This document shows, piece after piece, positions 15,963-24,597 of a stretch of DNA of 64,000 nucleotides. The position numbers were made by a program, and so were the translations under genes. Position 1 is the first letter of the stretch; the number at the start of each line of letters is the position of its first letter. The stretch comes from Methanoculleus chikugoensis (GTDB taxonomy: Archaea; Halobacteriota; Methanomicrobia; Methanomicrobiales; Methanoculleaceae), in the NCBI RefSeq assembly GCF_019669965.1, contig NZ_AP019781.1, positions 434,001 to 498,000 of the forward strand, written 5' to 3'. Below the pieces are notes generated by a model. It saw only the letters and a program-made list of their open reading frames with translations, was not told the DNA's origin and searched no databases.

Positions 15963-16195
15963 GCCTCAACCTCGATGACCGAGGTGAACTTACGGGGTGA
16001 TTTCAATATCGGCTCAAGGTCCTGCAATATCCCGAGTTCTTTCGCATTCTCAAGGTAGAGTTCGATCGCTTCACGGATGTTGTCCAGAGCTTCCTCCGGC
16101 GTATCGCCGCAGCTGGCGACCTCAAGCTCCTGGCACCTGGAGACATACACCCCTTCTTCTTCCCATATCAGGATGGTTAACCGTACCTTTGTCAA
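15959..16195 (-). CDS. hicB: HicB-family antitoxin
   Basis: A 78-residue protein with the partial RNase H-like HicB fold: VRLTILIWEEEGVYVSRCQEL, then VASCGDTPEEALDNIREAIELYLEN. No C-terminal ribbon-helix-helix or HTH segment is visible, so it is the short type and may rely on the HicA complex or another protein for autoregulation. It lies upstream of and overlaps hicA, forming one transcription unit with AT-rich promoter sequence at about 16205-16245. Confidence 0.87.
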   Translation of the reverse strand: MTKVRLTILIWEEEGVYVSRCQELEVASCGDTPEEALDNIREAIELYLENAKELGILQDLEPILKSPRKFTSVIEVEA

Positions 16196-16347
16196 TCATG
16201 CCACCTTCAATAAGTTAACAGTTCATTTGCTCTTTATATTATTCTTCTCACAGAAATCCGGGCGGCAAGCAGATCAAGCAGATTCTATCTCCTGGTTATC
16301 TCCGGGTAAAATCACTGTACGTCAGATCGTTGCCTCCGGCCGCAAAA

Positions 16348-16710
16348 ATGAATACCCAGCAGGAGAAGCCGACCCGTATGCCTGAAGCAAAGGAGAACCT
16401 CGCCGAAGAGGTCATCGACCCCCGCGACCTCGTCGCCTACCAGCCCGGCTCGATCGTCAGCCGGATGCTCGTCTACACGAAGGCCGGGACCATCACGGTC
16501 TTCGCATTCGACGCAGACGAAGGCCTTTCGGAGCACACCGCGCCCTACGACGCCGTCCTCCAGGTCCTCGACGGGGAGGCCCTCGTCACCATCGCGGACA
16601 AGGAGTATCCGATGAAGACGGGCGACCTGATCATCATGCCGGCGAAGATCCCCCACGCCGTCCACGCCGTCACGCGGTTCAAGATGATGCTGACGATGAT
16701 CCACGCTTAG
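16348..16710 (+). CDS. Cupin-domain protein
   Basis: A 120-residue single cupin. Motif 1 resembles SEHTAPYDAVLQVLDGEALVTI and motif 2 is MKTGDLIIMPAKIPHAVHA. The His and Glu ligands are only partly kept (HTAPYD, HAVHA), so metal binding is possible but not certain. Small cupins of this type occur widely in methanogens with no assigned reaction. Start at 16348 (MNTQQEK) avoids a six-residue extension. Confidence 0.85.
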   Translation: MNTQQEKPTRMPEAKENLAEEVIDPRDLVAYQPGSIVSRMLVYTKAGTITVFAFDADEGLSEHTAPYDAVLQVLDGEALVTIADKEYPMKTGDLIIMPAKIPHAVHAVTRFKMMLTMIHA

Positions 16711-16766
16711 TTCCCTCGTGGACCACTGCCTGCAGGTTTTTATAGGTTGGCGACCGGTCTCCCCCC

Positions 16767-18677
16767 ATGCGTACTCCAGCCCCTGCAGGACGTGGGTCCG
16801 GCCCGGGCGGCTACCTGCCCATCTCGGACTACGGGATCATCGGCAACCTCCGGACGGCGGCGCTCGTCGGTCGGAACGGCTCGATCGACTGGTGCTGTTT
16901 CCCCTACCTCGACAGCCCGAGCGTCTTTGCAGCCATCCTCGACGCCGGGCGGGGCGGGCGCTTCTCGGTCTCGGTCGCGGGTGGCGGGTCCGGCGACCAG
17001 GACTACATCGAGGATACGAACGTCCTCGTCACCCGGTTCGCAACAGACGCCGGAAGGCTTGCGGTGACCGACCTGATGCCCCTCTCCGGGGAGATCGCCG
17101 GTCGCGGGGGGTCGCATGCGCCGCCGGTGATCCTCCGGTTCCTCGACTGCGAGGAGGGTATCGTAGAGGTGGCGGTCGAGTGGTCGCCGCGGTTCGACTA
17201 CGCCCGGATCCGGACGCAGATAGAAGAGGTTCCGGGCGGGTGGCTTGCCACCGGCGGCGGTGAGGCGTTGTTTCTCTGCGGTCCTGAGAGCGCCGCGATC
17301 GACGCAACCGGACGCGATGCCGTCCTTCGCGCCTGGTTTACGATGCGGGAGGGCGAGCGGAGAGTTCTTCAGACCCGCTGGGGTCTTGAGGACAGGACCT
17401 GCGACCCCGCCCGCGCCGGGGCGGCGTTCGACGAGACGATCCGGGTCTGGCGGACCTGGGCGCACTATGAAGACCTGGCCGAGACGCCCCGGTGGGCCGG
17501 TGAGTGGCTCCCTTACGTCACCCGGGCCGAACTGACTCTGAAACTCCTGACCATGGCCGATTCGGGGGCGATCGCCGCCGCTCCCACGACCTCCCTCCCC
17601 GAGGAGATCGGCGGGGTCCGGAACTGGGATTACCGCTACGCATGGGTCCGTGACGCCTCGATGACGGCGCAGGCCCTGGTCTCCCTCGGCCACCCCCGGG
17701 AGGCGATCGAGTTCCTTCAGTGGATGGAGCGGACGGCCGAGGCGCACTCCGGAGCACGTCAGCCGCAGGTGCTCTTCGCGTTGCACGATTCGACGGCCGA
17801 CCTTACGGAGGTCGAACTCACGCATCTCGAGGGCTACCGCGGCTCTCGCCCGGTCCGGATCGGGAACGGCGCCGCCAACCAGTTACAACTCGAGCTCTTC
17901 GGAGAACTCATCTCGACCGGCTACGAACTCATCCGCCGGGGCGTGGAACCGAGCCCGGGGGGGCGCAGGTTTCTTACCGCCGTCGCGGACTACGCCTGCA
18001 GCAGGTGGACGGAGCCCGATCACGGCATCTGGGAGGTCCGCGGTGAGCCGCGGCACTTCGTCTACTCGAAGGTGATGGTCTGGGTTGCTCTCGACCGGGC
18101 GATCTACCTCGCGGAGAACCACGGCCTTCCCGGCGACGTCGACCGGTGGCGCCGGACCCGGGAGACCATCCGGGAACGGGTGCTCACCGAGGGCTACGAC
18201 CCCGAGATGGGCTCCTTCGTGCAGGCGTTCGGGTCGAAGGCCCTGGACGCGGCAAACCTCCGCATCCCGCTCGTGGAGTTTCTCCCCTTCGATGACGAGC
18301 GGGTGCAGGGGACGATCGATGCGACGATCGAGCACCTGACGAAGAACGGGCTCGTCTATCGTTACCTCACCGACGACGGCCTCCCCGGCGGGGAGGGAGC
18401 GTTCGGCCTCTGCACCTTCTGGCTGGTGGACGTCCTGGCCCTCTCGGGGAGGGTGGAGGAGGCGAAGGAGATCTTTACCGAGATTGTCGCCCGGATGAAC
18501 AGCGTGGGTCTCCTGCCGGAAGAATTCGATCCCGGGACCGGCGAGTACCTCGGGAACTTCCCCCAGGCCTACACCCATATCGGCCTCGTCAACAGCGCTC
18601 TCTACCTCGCGCATGCCGAAGGCCGGTGGGTCCCCGAACACGCGCCGGTGGGCATCCCCCGGGAAGGGGTGCGGTGA
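16767..18677 (+). CDS. Glycoside hydrolase family 15-like protein (glucoamylase/trehalase type)
   Basis: 636 residues. The N-terminal beta-sandwich starts at YLPISDYGIIGNLRTAALVG with NGSIDWCCFPYLDSPSVFAAILD. The (alpha/alpha)6 barrel begins near residue 250, with the general-acid region LPEEIGGVRNWDYRYAWVRDA and the second catalytic region GLLPEEFDPGTGEYLGNFPQ. GH15 enzymes hydrolyse alpha-1,4-glucans or trehalose. No signal peptide is present, so it is probably cytosolic and acts on storage or osmolyte sugars. A GH13 amylase-type gene lies at 53714. Substrate not determinable. Confidence 0.9.
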   Translation: MRTPAPAGRGSGPGGYLPISDYGIIGNLRTAALVGRNGSIDWCCFPYLDSPSVFAAILDAGRGGRFSVSVAGGGSGDQDYIEDTNVLVTRFATDAGRLAVTDLMPLSGEIAGRGGSHAPPVILRFLDCEEGIVEVAVEWSPRFDYARIRTQIEEVPGGWLATGGGEALFLCGPESAAIDATGRDAVLRAWFTMREGERRVLQTRWGLEDRTCDPARAGAAFDETIRVWRTWAHYEDLAETPRWAGEWLPYVTRAELTLKLLTMADSGAIAAAPTTSLPEEIGGVRNWDYRYAWVRDASMTAQALVSLGHPREAIEFLQWMERTAEAHSGARQPQVLFALHDSTADLTEVELTHLEGYRGSRPVRIGNGAANQLQLELFGELISTGYELIRRGVEPSPGGRRFLTAVADYACSRWTEPDHGIWEVRGEPRHFVYSKVMVWVALDRAIYLAENHGLPGDVDRWRRTRETIRERVLTEGYDPEMGSFVQAFGSKALDAANLRIPLVEFLPFDDERVQGTIDATIEHLTKNGLVYRYLTDDGLPGGEGAFGLCTFWLVDVLALSGRVEEAKEIFTEIVARMNSVGLLPEEFDPGTGEYLGNFPQAYTHIGLVNSALYLAHAEGRWVPEHAPVGIPREGVR

Positions 18678-18716
18678 CGTGAGTAGCGATTACTGAAGGC
18701 ACAGGACGATCCAGCG

Positions 18717-20764
18717 ATGACGGCTCTCCCCCTCACCCCAGACAGGTCACGGACGGCGGCATGGCACGCTCTTCCGGCGGACAACGTAGCCGGGCAGCTC
18801 GGATCGCCGGAGGAGGGGCTTTCCGACGCCGAGGTCGCCCGTCGCCGGGATATCTTCGGGGAGAACGCCCTCCCCAAGAGGCGGCCTCCGACGGTGATTG
18901 AGGTCTTCCTCCGCCAGTTCATGAGCCCGCTCATCTACGTCCTCCTTGCCGCGGGGATCATAGCCATCCTCTTCTCCGACCTCACCGACGCGATCTTCAT
19001 CTTCATCGTCGTCCTGACGAACGCCGTCGTCGGAACCTTCCAGGAGGTGAAGGCGGGGAGGAGTGCAGCAGCCCTGCAGCGGATGCTCGAGTCCTCTTCA
19101 CGGGTGTGGCGGGATAACCGCGAGGCGACCGTCCCGGCCGAAGATCTGGTCCCCGGGGACCGTGTCGCTCTGGAGTCGGGTGACCGTGTCCCCGCCGACA
19201 TCCGCATCCTCACGGCGCAGTCACTCGCCGTCGACGAGTCGCTCCTGACCGGGGAGTCGCATGCGGTCGGAAAGAGCCCGGATACCGTCGATGCCTCCCT
19301 GCCCCCGGCCGACCGCCTGAATTTGCTCTACGCCGGCAGCACCATCATGAGCGGTCGCAGTACCGGGATCGTGGTCGCGACCGGCCAGCATACCGAGATC
19401 GGGCAGATCGCCGAGACGGTCACGACATCGGAGGCGGGCAAGCCGCCGCTCGTCATCCGCATCGCACCATGGCCGCCGGGCCGGATCAGAGTGTCCCCCT
19501 CGACATGGACCGCGTGCAGGAGGAGCACGATAACCTCACCTCCCGGGGCTTTCGGGTTCTTGTGGTGGCTCACGGTCGCGTCGAAGGCTCATTCTCTGTA
19601 GAGAACCCGGAGTTGCCGCCGCTTGAGCTCCTGGGCCTTGTCGGGTTCATCGACCCGATCCGGCCCGACGTCCCGGATGCCATACGCCGGTGCCGCAGCG
19701 CTGGAGTCGATGTGGTGATGGTGACCGGGGACCACCCTGCAACGGCTCTCGCCATCGCACGGGAGCTTGAGATTACGGACTCTCCCGACGAGGTCGTCAC
19801 CGGCGTGAAACTGGGCGACCCGGAGGTGGCGACACTCTCCGAATTCATCGATCGGGTGAAGAAGGGCCGGGTCTTTGCCCGGGTGACCCCGCTGCAGAAA
19901 CTCCGGATCGTCGAGGCCTACCGGAAGAGCGGGGAGTTCGTCGCGGTCACCGGGGACGGGGTCAACGACGCGCCGGCGCTCCGGAGCGCGAACATCGGGG
20001 TCGCGATGGGTTCCGGGACCGACGTCGCCAAGGATACGGCGTCGTTGATCGTCACCGACGACGACTTCGCCTCGATCGTCGCCGGGATCGAGGAAGGACG
20101 GTACGCCTACGACAACGTTCGGAAGGTCGTCTATCTCCTGATCACGACCGGGTTTGCCGAAGTCCTCCTCTTCATGCTTGCCCTCCTTATCGGTCTGCCG
20201 CTGCCCCTCGTCGCCGTCCAGCTCCTCTGGCTGAACCTGGTGACGAACGGCATCCAAGACACGGCGCTGGCGTTTGAGAAGGGTGAGCCCGGCATCATGA
20301 ACCGGCCGCCGCGAAGGACGGAAGAGGGGTTCTTCAACCGGCTGATGATCGAGCAGGTGCTCCTCTCCGGGACGGTCATCGGGCTTGTCACACTCGGCGC
20401 CTGGTACTGGCTCCTCTCAAATGGATGGGATGAGTTCGCCGCCAGGAACCTGCTCTTCCTGCTGATGGTGCTCTTCGAGAACTTCCATCTCTTCAACTGC
20501 CGTTCTGAGTACATCTCCGCATTCCGCGTCCCTATCAGCAACAACTACATCCTGATCGCCGCCGTCATCGCCGCGCAGGGCTTGCATATCGCCGCACTCT
20601 ACATCCCCTTCTTCCAGGACGTCCTCCAGGTGCAGCCCGTCTCCCTGGTCGAGTGGATCACGCTGCTCGTTCTCGCCTCCTCGGTCGTGGTCGTGATGGA
20701 GATCTTCAAGGCGGTCCGGAAGCACCGCCCTCTGGATCACCAGACCGGGTACGGGGTCGGGTAG
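18717..20764 (+). pseudogene. P-type cation ATPase, phosphorylation domain deleted and frame shifted
   Basis: The first frame (18717 to about 19464) encodes the N-domain and actuator with PGDRVALESGDRVPADIR and VDESLLTGES, ending near EAGKPPLVIRI. The family sequence resumes in another frame from about 19466 (MAAGPDQSVPLDMDRVQEEH). It carries GFIDPIRPDVPDAI, VMVTGDHPATAL, VTGDGVNDAPAL and the last membrane helices to 20764. The stretch between, holding membrane helices 3-4 and the DKTGT phosphorylation site, is missing: about 680 codons remain where roughly 900 are usual. It cannot be an active pump. It resembles Ca2+/H+-type P2 ATPases. Its end overlaps the convergent beta-propeller gene by 28 bp. 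Confidence 0.85.
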
Positions 20765-22662
20765 GTCTCCCACCGGTAGGGGAGGTAGACCTCGTTCACC
20801 CGGCTGCCGTCGGCGAGATCGGTCATGACGACGCTTCTCGCCGAGACGGTGTAAAGGGTGTCGTCCATGAAGAGCGACCGCCGCACCGCGTCGGGCGAGT
20901 CCCAGGTGTAGGGGGATCCCTTCTCCGCGTGGGCGACCGTGCCCAGTAGAATGAACCCGTCTGCCGGTTTCACCGAGTAGACGTAAGCCCCCTGCCAGGT
21001 CTTGGTGCCGTAGGAGCCGGGATACCTGGATTCGGGGTTTTCGACCCGCTTAATCTCACTCACCGGGATGACGAGGAGGTTCTTCTCTTTCACAAAGAGG
21101 AAGGCCTTGTGGTCGCGAAGGGCCTCCGAGTCGGTCCCGGGCTCCCCGATCACGACGGTATCGACCTGTATCGGGTTGTTCACGTCCGAGACGTCGAAGA
21201 GCGCGATCTTGAGCCCTTCCACCGAGACGCCGCCCCAGGTATTCTCGCTCGTCTCTTTGCCGATCCCGATGATGTGGTCGGGATCATAGGGGTGGAGGTA
21301 ATCCGAGTAGCCCGGGATCTTGAGTTTCCCGAGGATGCCGGGGTGTTTCGGGTCCGAGAGATCGATGACGAAGAGGGGATCGATCCGCTTGAACGTCACG
21401 AGATACAGTCGGTCGCCGGCGAACCGGGCGGCGTAGATCCGCTCGTCCGGCGCGATATGTTCGAGCGTCCCGATCGTCTCCATAGCGGGGTTGAGGACGT
21501 AGACGTTATTGTACTGGAAGGATCCCTCACGCGTCCAGCCCTCGACGGTCGTCGCCACCCGGAGGTTCCCGCCGTACTCGTCGAGCGAGAACTGGTTCAG
21601 GAGGTGTCCGGGAACCCTGCCCATGGCCTTGTAGTCGATCTTCCCGTCATCGATCGCGAACCGGTGGACGATCGTCTCCTCTCGGCTGCCGGCGTAGGCG
21701 GGCATCGTTGCGGCGCTCGGGCCGGAGCCCGCGGCCCCCACGTAGCGGTAGCCGATGTAGAGGTTCTTCTGCGACGCAAAGAGGGTGGTGTCGTAGCCGA
21801 GGAGGAACGTCTCGGCGTCGGGAGTGCCCCCGTCGTTCTTGACGGAAAAGGCGCTTGCGGTGTAGAAGACGTAGTTCTGCAGCGGGGTTCCGGGGCGGTA
21901 GACGTCGGGCATGATGGCCTCGCCGCCGTCCGTCCGCACCTCGGGGAGGGCGATCTCGTCCCGGATCCAGACGGGAGCCTCCCGCGTGATGACGTAGACG
22001 TTGTCGCCGATCATCCGGGCGTCGTAGTAACTGCCGGTGAAGGTCTGCGTCCGGACAAGGTCGGGATCGCTCCGGTCGCCGATATCGTAGATGTATGCGT
22101 GCGTCACCACCCGCTGGACGGGGACGGGCGCTATACTCCCTTTCACGGTGGTCATACTCTCTTCCGTTCCGGTGGCAAAGACCACCAGGCGATCGCCGGC
22201 GAGGAAGAGCGCCGTCGGGATCCCTTCGATCCGGGTCTCGGATACGATCTTCGCATTCTCTGCCGGGAACGCTTCGAGGATCGCAAGTGACTCGCCCGAT
22301 ATGACGTAGATGTACCTCCCGTCGTTCTTCAGGAAGTCGGCCTCATCCACACCCTCTACCTGCACGTTCGTGGTAGAGTAGTCGTGTGCGGCCGTTGGGG
22401 CGGGCGGTGCGCTCGTCGGTGCAGGTGCGTCCATGGCGGTCTCCTGTCCGCCGGTCCCCGTCATCCACGGATAGCCGTTACTGCCCTTCGTTCCCTGTGC
22501 GTGTTCCTTCAGGAACGCCTCGATCTCTTCTTTCGACGAAAACTTCTTTAAATCCCCCAGGGTCTCGTTCCCGGCGTCCTCCGACGCGAGGGCGGTCCCG
22601 ATGATCGCGGCGATCACCAGGCTCCCGAGGACGACCACCAGCACCGGACTCCACTTCTCCAT
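20737..22662 (-). CDS. Exported beta-propeller domain protein
   Basis: 641 residues. An N-terminal hydrophobic helix (VLVVVLGSLVIAAIIGTALA) serves as signal or membrane anchor, followed by a Pro/Ala-rich linker (APAPTSAPPAPTAA). The large domain starts TNVQVEGVDEADFLKNDGRY and is typical of archaeal secreted proteins with a C-terminal beta-propeller (Beta_propel family). Repeating blades include GDRLVVFATG, GDNVYVITRE and GDRLYLVTF. Function unknown, probably on the cell surface. ATG 22662 is preceded by GGAAGGTGA. It is convergent with the ATPase remnant. Confidence 0.88.
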   Translation of the reverse strand: MEKWSPVLVVVLGSLVIAAIIGTALASEDAGNETLGDLKKFSSKEEIEAFLKEHAQGTKGSNGYPWMTGTGGQETAMDAPAPTSAPPAPTAAHDYSTTNVQVEGVDEADFLKNDGRYIYVISGESLAILEAFPAENAKIVSETRIEGIPTALFLAGDRLVVFATGTEESMTTVKGSIAPVPVQRVVTHAYIYDIGDRSDPDLVRTQTFTGSYYDARMIGDNVYVITREAPVWIRDEIALPEVRTDGGEAIMPDVYRPGTPLQNYVFYTASAFSVKNDGGTPDAETFLLGYDTTLFASQKNLYIGYRYVGAAGSGPSAATMPAYAGSREETIVHRFAIDDGKIDYKAMGRVPGHLLNQFSLDEYGGNLRVATTVEGWTREGSFQYNNVYVLNPAMETIGTLEHIAPDERIYAARFAGDRLYLVTFKRIDPLFVIDLSDPKHPGILGKLKIPGYSDYLHPYDPDHIIGIGKETSENTWGGVSVEGLKIALFDVSDVNNPIQVDTVVIGEPGTDSEALRDHKAFLFVKEKNLLVIPVSEIKRVENPESRYPGSYGTKTWQGAYVYSVKPADGFILLGTVAHAEKGSPYTWDSPDAVRRSLFMDDTLYTVSARSVVMTDLADGSRVNEVYLPYRWETYPTPYPVW

Positions 22663-22734
22663 ATCCGTTCACCTTCCGATAGAGGGAGATGCACGTGCCG
22701 ACGCATCAGGTTTGTGTAACCTACGAATATTTTC

Positions 22735-23320
22735 GAAGTCTTCCGGCGGTGCGGAGAACGACTTTTCCGAAGGGAAAGGAGTTCGAGCACCGTCAGGTGC
22801 GAATAACGACGTTCCCGAAGCCTTAGGCTTCGCGTGAGGTCGTATCACCGCTTATAAACTGTTAGTTCACGCGAAGAACGACGCTCCTGCGGAGCGGAGT
22901 TGGAGCGCCGTAGGTGCGATCTGCGAAGAACGCGAAGATCGGTGATGGGTTACCGGAAACTCTCCTTCGAAGCCTGATGGCTTCTCATGCTCGCTACACT
23001 CGCACTTCGCACCTTTCGGTGCTCGAACTCCGGCCCAAAAGGCCGTCGTCTTTCGCACCTGGCGGTGCTCATGCTCCCTCCCCACAGGAGGTCGCACTTC
23101 GAAACCCTTCGGGTTTCTCAAGCTCCGTTCCTACGGAACGTCGCACTTCGCACCTGACGGTGCTCATGCTCCGGTTCTACGAACCGTCGCACTCCGCACC
23201 TCCGGTGCTCGAACTCCTTTCCCTTCGGGAAAGTCGTCCTTCGCGGCTTCGCGTCCTTCGCGTGAGGCTCGATCGTTACCCTCTCCTGCCGATTCACGCG
23301 AAGAACGACGGTTCTGATCA
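22735..23320. repeat. Dispersed hairpin repeat, locus B (whole region)
   Basis: About 660 bp between two minus-strand genes, filled almost entirely by one repeat family. A left part (22741-22945) has two units in one orientation: hairpin TTTTCC-gaag-GGAAA then CACC-gtca-GGTG, and hairpin GCTCC-tgc-GGAGC then CGCC-gta-GGTG. They are flanked by TCACGCGAAGAACG and CTTCGCGTGAG. A right part (23001-23265) has five units in the opposite orientation, ending in CTTCGCGTCCTTCGCGTGAG. No protein is supported in any frame. It is the longest member of a family also seen at 14.4, 34.2 and 48.4 kb. Confidence 0.85.
23001..23242 (+). repeat. Tandem array of five 46-49 nt double-hairpin units
   Basis: A CGCACTTCG-type anchor recurs at 23001, 23047 (CGTCTTTCG), 23093, 23142, 23188 (CGCACTCCG) and 23234 (CGTCCTTCG), giving periods of 46, 46, 49, 46 and 46 nt. 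Each unit is anchor, hairpin A (usually CACC-loop-GGTG), linker CTCATGCTCC or CTCGAACTCC, hairpin B, then GT. Hairpin B differs in each unit: CGGCC/GGCCG, CTCC/GGAG, GTTCC/GGAAC, GGTTC/GAACC and TTTCC/GGGAAA. Pairing is kept. In the third unit hairpin A is AAACCC/GGGTTT. Confidence 0.85.
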
Positions 23321-23325
23321 CCTTC

Positions 23326-24261
23326 TCACCCGATCGGAATCGCCCCGAAGTTCCAGGCGATGTATGCAGCGTAGCCGAGGATCAGGACGACCGACCAGCC
23401 CCGGACGACGGAGGGGCGGGCAAAGAGCAGGGGGAGGATCGCGACCGAGAAGAGGACGACTGCGACGACGTCGAACGCGGACCCGATGGTGACCGGTGCG
23501 AGGAGGAGGCTTACCCCGAGAACCAGGAGGAGGTTGAAGATGTTGCTCCCGAGGATGTTGCCGACGGAGATGGAGCCCTCATCTCTCACGGCGGCCACGA
23601 GCGAGGTCGCGAGCTCCGGAAGCGACGTCCCGACGGCGACGACCGAGACGCCGATGACGAAGGCCGGGATTCCGAACGCCTCTGCGAGCGTAACAGCGCC
23701 GTCGACGACGAGCTGCGCCCCGATGATGACGGCCGCAAGGCCAAGGCCGATGTAGAGAATGTCGGCCCGTCCGTGGGACTTGATATCGACGTCCCTCTCC
23801 TCGCGCCCCTCCCGCAGGAGGATGACGAGGATCGCCACGAAGAGGGTGAGGAGCACCGCTCCGGCGAGGGCGTCGAGCGTACCTCTCGCGGCGAGCAGCG
23901 CAAACGCTACCGTCGCAACGAGCATCAGCGCGGCATGCCGGATGAGCGCTGAGCGCGCTGCTCCGGAGGCGGCGGCCATACCCGGGCGGATGAGGGTGCA
24001 GAGCGCGAGAATAAGGGCGATGTTTGCAATGTTGCTCCCGAGGACGTTCCCGAGAGCAATACCGGTGTTGCCGGTTGCCGCGGCGTCCGTGCTGACGACG
24101 AGTTCCGGAAGCGACGTGCCGAACGCGATGATCGTTGACCCGATCAGGGCCGGTGAGATGCTGTGGCGGAGGGCGAGGCCGCTCCCCCCGCTCACAAAGA
24201 GATCGGCTCCTTTGACGAGGAGGGCCAGGCCGACGATGAACATAATGGCGGTCACGATCAT
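23326..24261 (-). CDS. Calcium/sodium antiporter (CaCA superfamily, YrbG-like)
   Basis: A 311-residue, about ten-helix membrane protein with two inverted alpha-repeats. Repeat 1 is IAFGTSLPELVVS with GNVLGSNIANIALIL. Repeat 2 is VAVGTSLPELATS with SVGNILGSNIFNLLLVLG. These carry the ion-coordinating Glu/Asn/Ser residues of the family. A charged cytoplasmic loop (LREGREERDVDIKSHGRAD) separates the halves. Such carriers exchange Na+ for Ca2+ across the cytoplasmic membrane, and the upstream P-type ATPase relic may also have moved Ca2+. ATG 24261 starts at the first helix. Confidence 0.92.
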   Translation of the reverse strand: MIVTAIMFIVGLALLVKGADLFVSGGSGLALRHSISPALIGSTIIAFGTSLPELVVSTDAAATGNTGIALGNVLGSNIANIALILALCTLIRPGMAAASGAARSALIRHAALMLVATVAFALLAARGTLDALAGAVLLTLFVAILVILLREGREERDVDIKSHGRADILYIGLGLAAVIIGAQLVVDGAVTLAEAFGIPAFVIGVSVVAVGTSLPELATSLVAAVRDEGSISVGNILGSNIFNLLLVLGVSLLLAPVTIGSAFDVVAVVLFSVAILPLLFARPSVVRGWSVVLILGYAAYIAWNFGAIPIG

Positions 24262-24383
24262 GAGAATGCCCCGGGTATGGTGGTTATAGTTGGGTGGAGT
24301 TCTCCTAATACGTTTCCGAACCTTTGCCCGGGGCAGCCGACCGCCCGATGGGGAGCCTGCAGGGTTGAAGATCGGTTGTACGC

Positions 24384-24503
24384 GTGGTGTTCAGGGCCTG
24401 TGCGATCGCCGCCTTCGACGATGGGGCGATGAACCGGCTTCTCGGCATCGACGGCGAACGCCGGTTCCTGATCTACGTTGCTACCGTCGGGAAAAAGCCC
24501 TGA
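24384..24503 (+). pseudogene. C-terminal remnant of a nitroreductase/SagB-type dehydrogenase
   Basis: The last 40 codons of a frame ending at the TGA of 24501-24503. They read VVFRACAIAAFDDGAMNRLLGIDG, followed by ERRFLIYVATVGKKP. This matches the usual C-terminal block of SagB-like nitroreductase-fold flavoproteins (AAFDDxxxNxLLGIDGxxxFxIYxxTVG). The frame is closed by a stop about 15 bp upstream (TGA 24366-24368), and no nitroreductase core precedes it. I read it as the 3' scar of a deleted gene. Confidence 0.55.
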
Positions 24504-24597
24504 AGCGGCGGTGCCAAAGGGCATATCCCTCCCCCCATCCAACACCTGGGGTAAGAAGTCCAGGCATTCGTGCCGGGAAAACCTACGGAGGCTACGG

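Noticed and set aside
16718-17263. Alternative frame over the GH15 N-terminus
   Set aside because: Arg/Gly/Pro-rich shadow of the GH15 gene, whose frame shows clear family motifs.
23001-23242. CRISPR array
   Set aside because: The period is regular, but the repeated parts are short and split, and the variable parts are self-complementary hairpins of about 13 nt, not 30-40 nt unique spacers. No cas genes are nearby.
22741-23320. Protein-coding gene in the repeat region
   Set aside because: Open frames exist on both strands but are made of translated repeat units (Ser/Arg-rich) that change with each unit, with no start signals.
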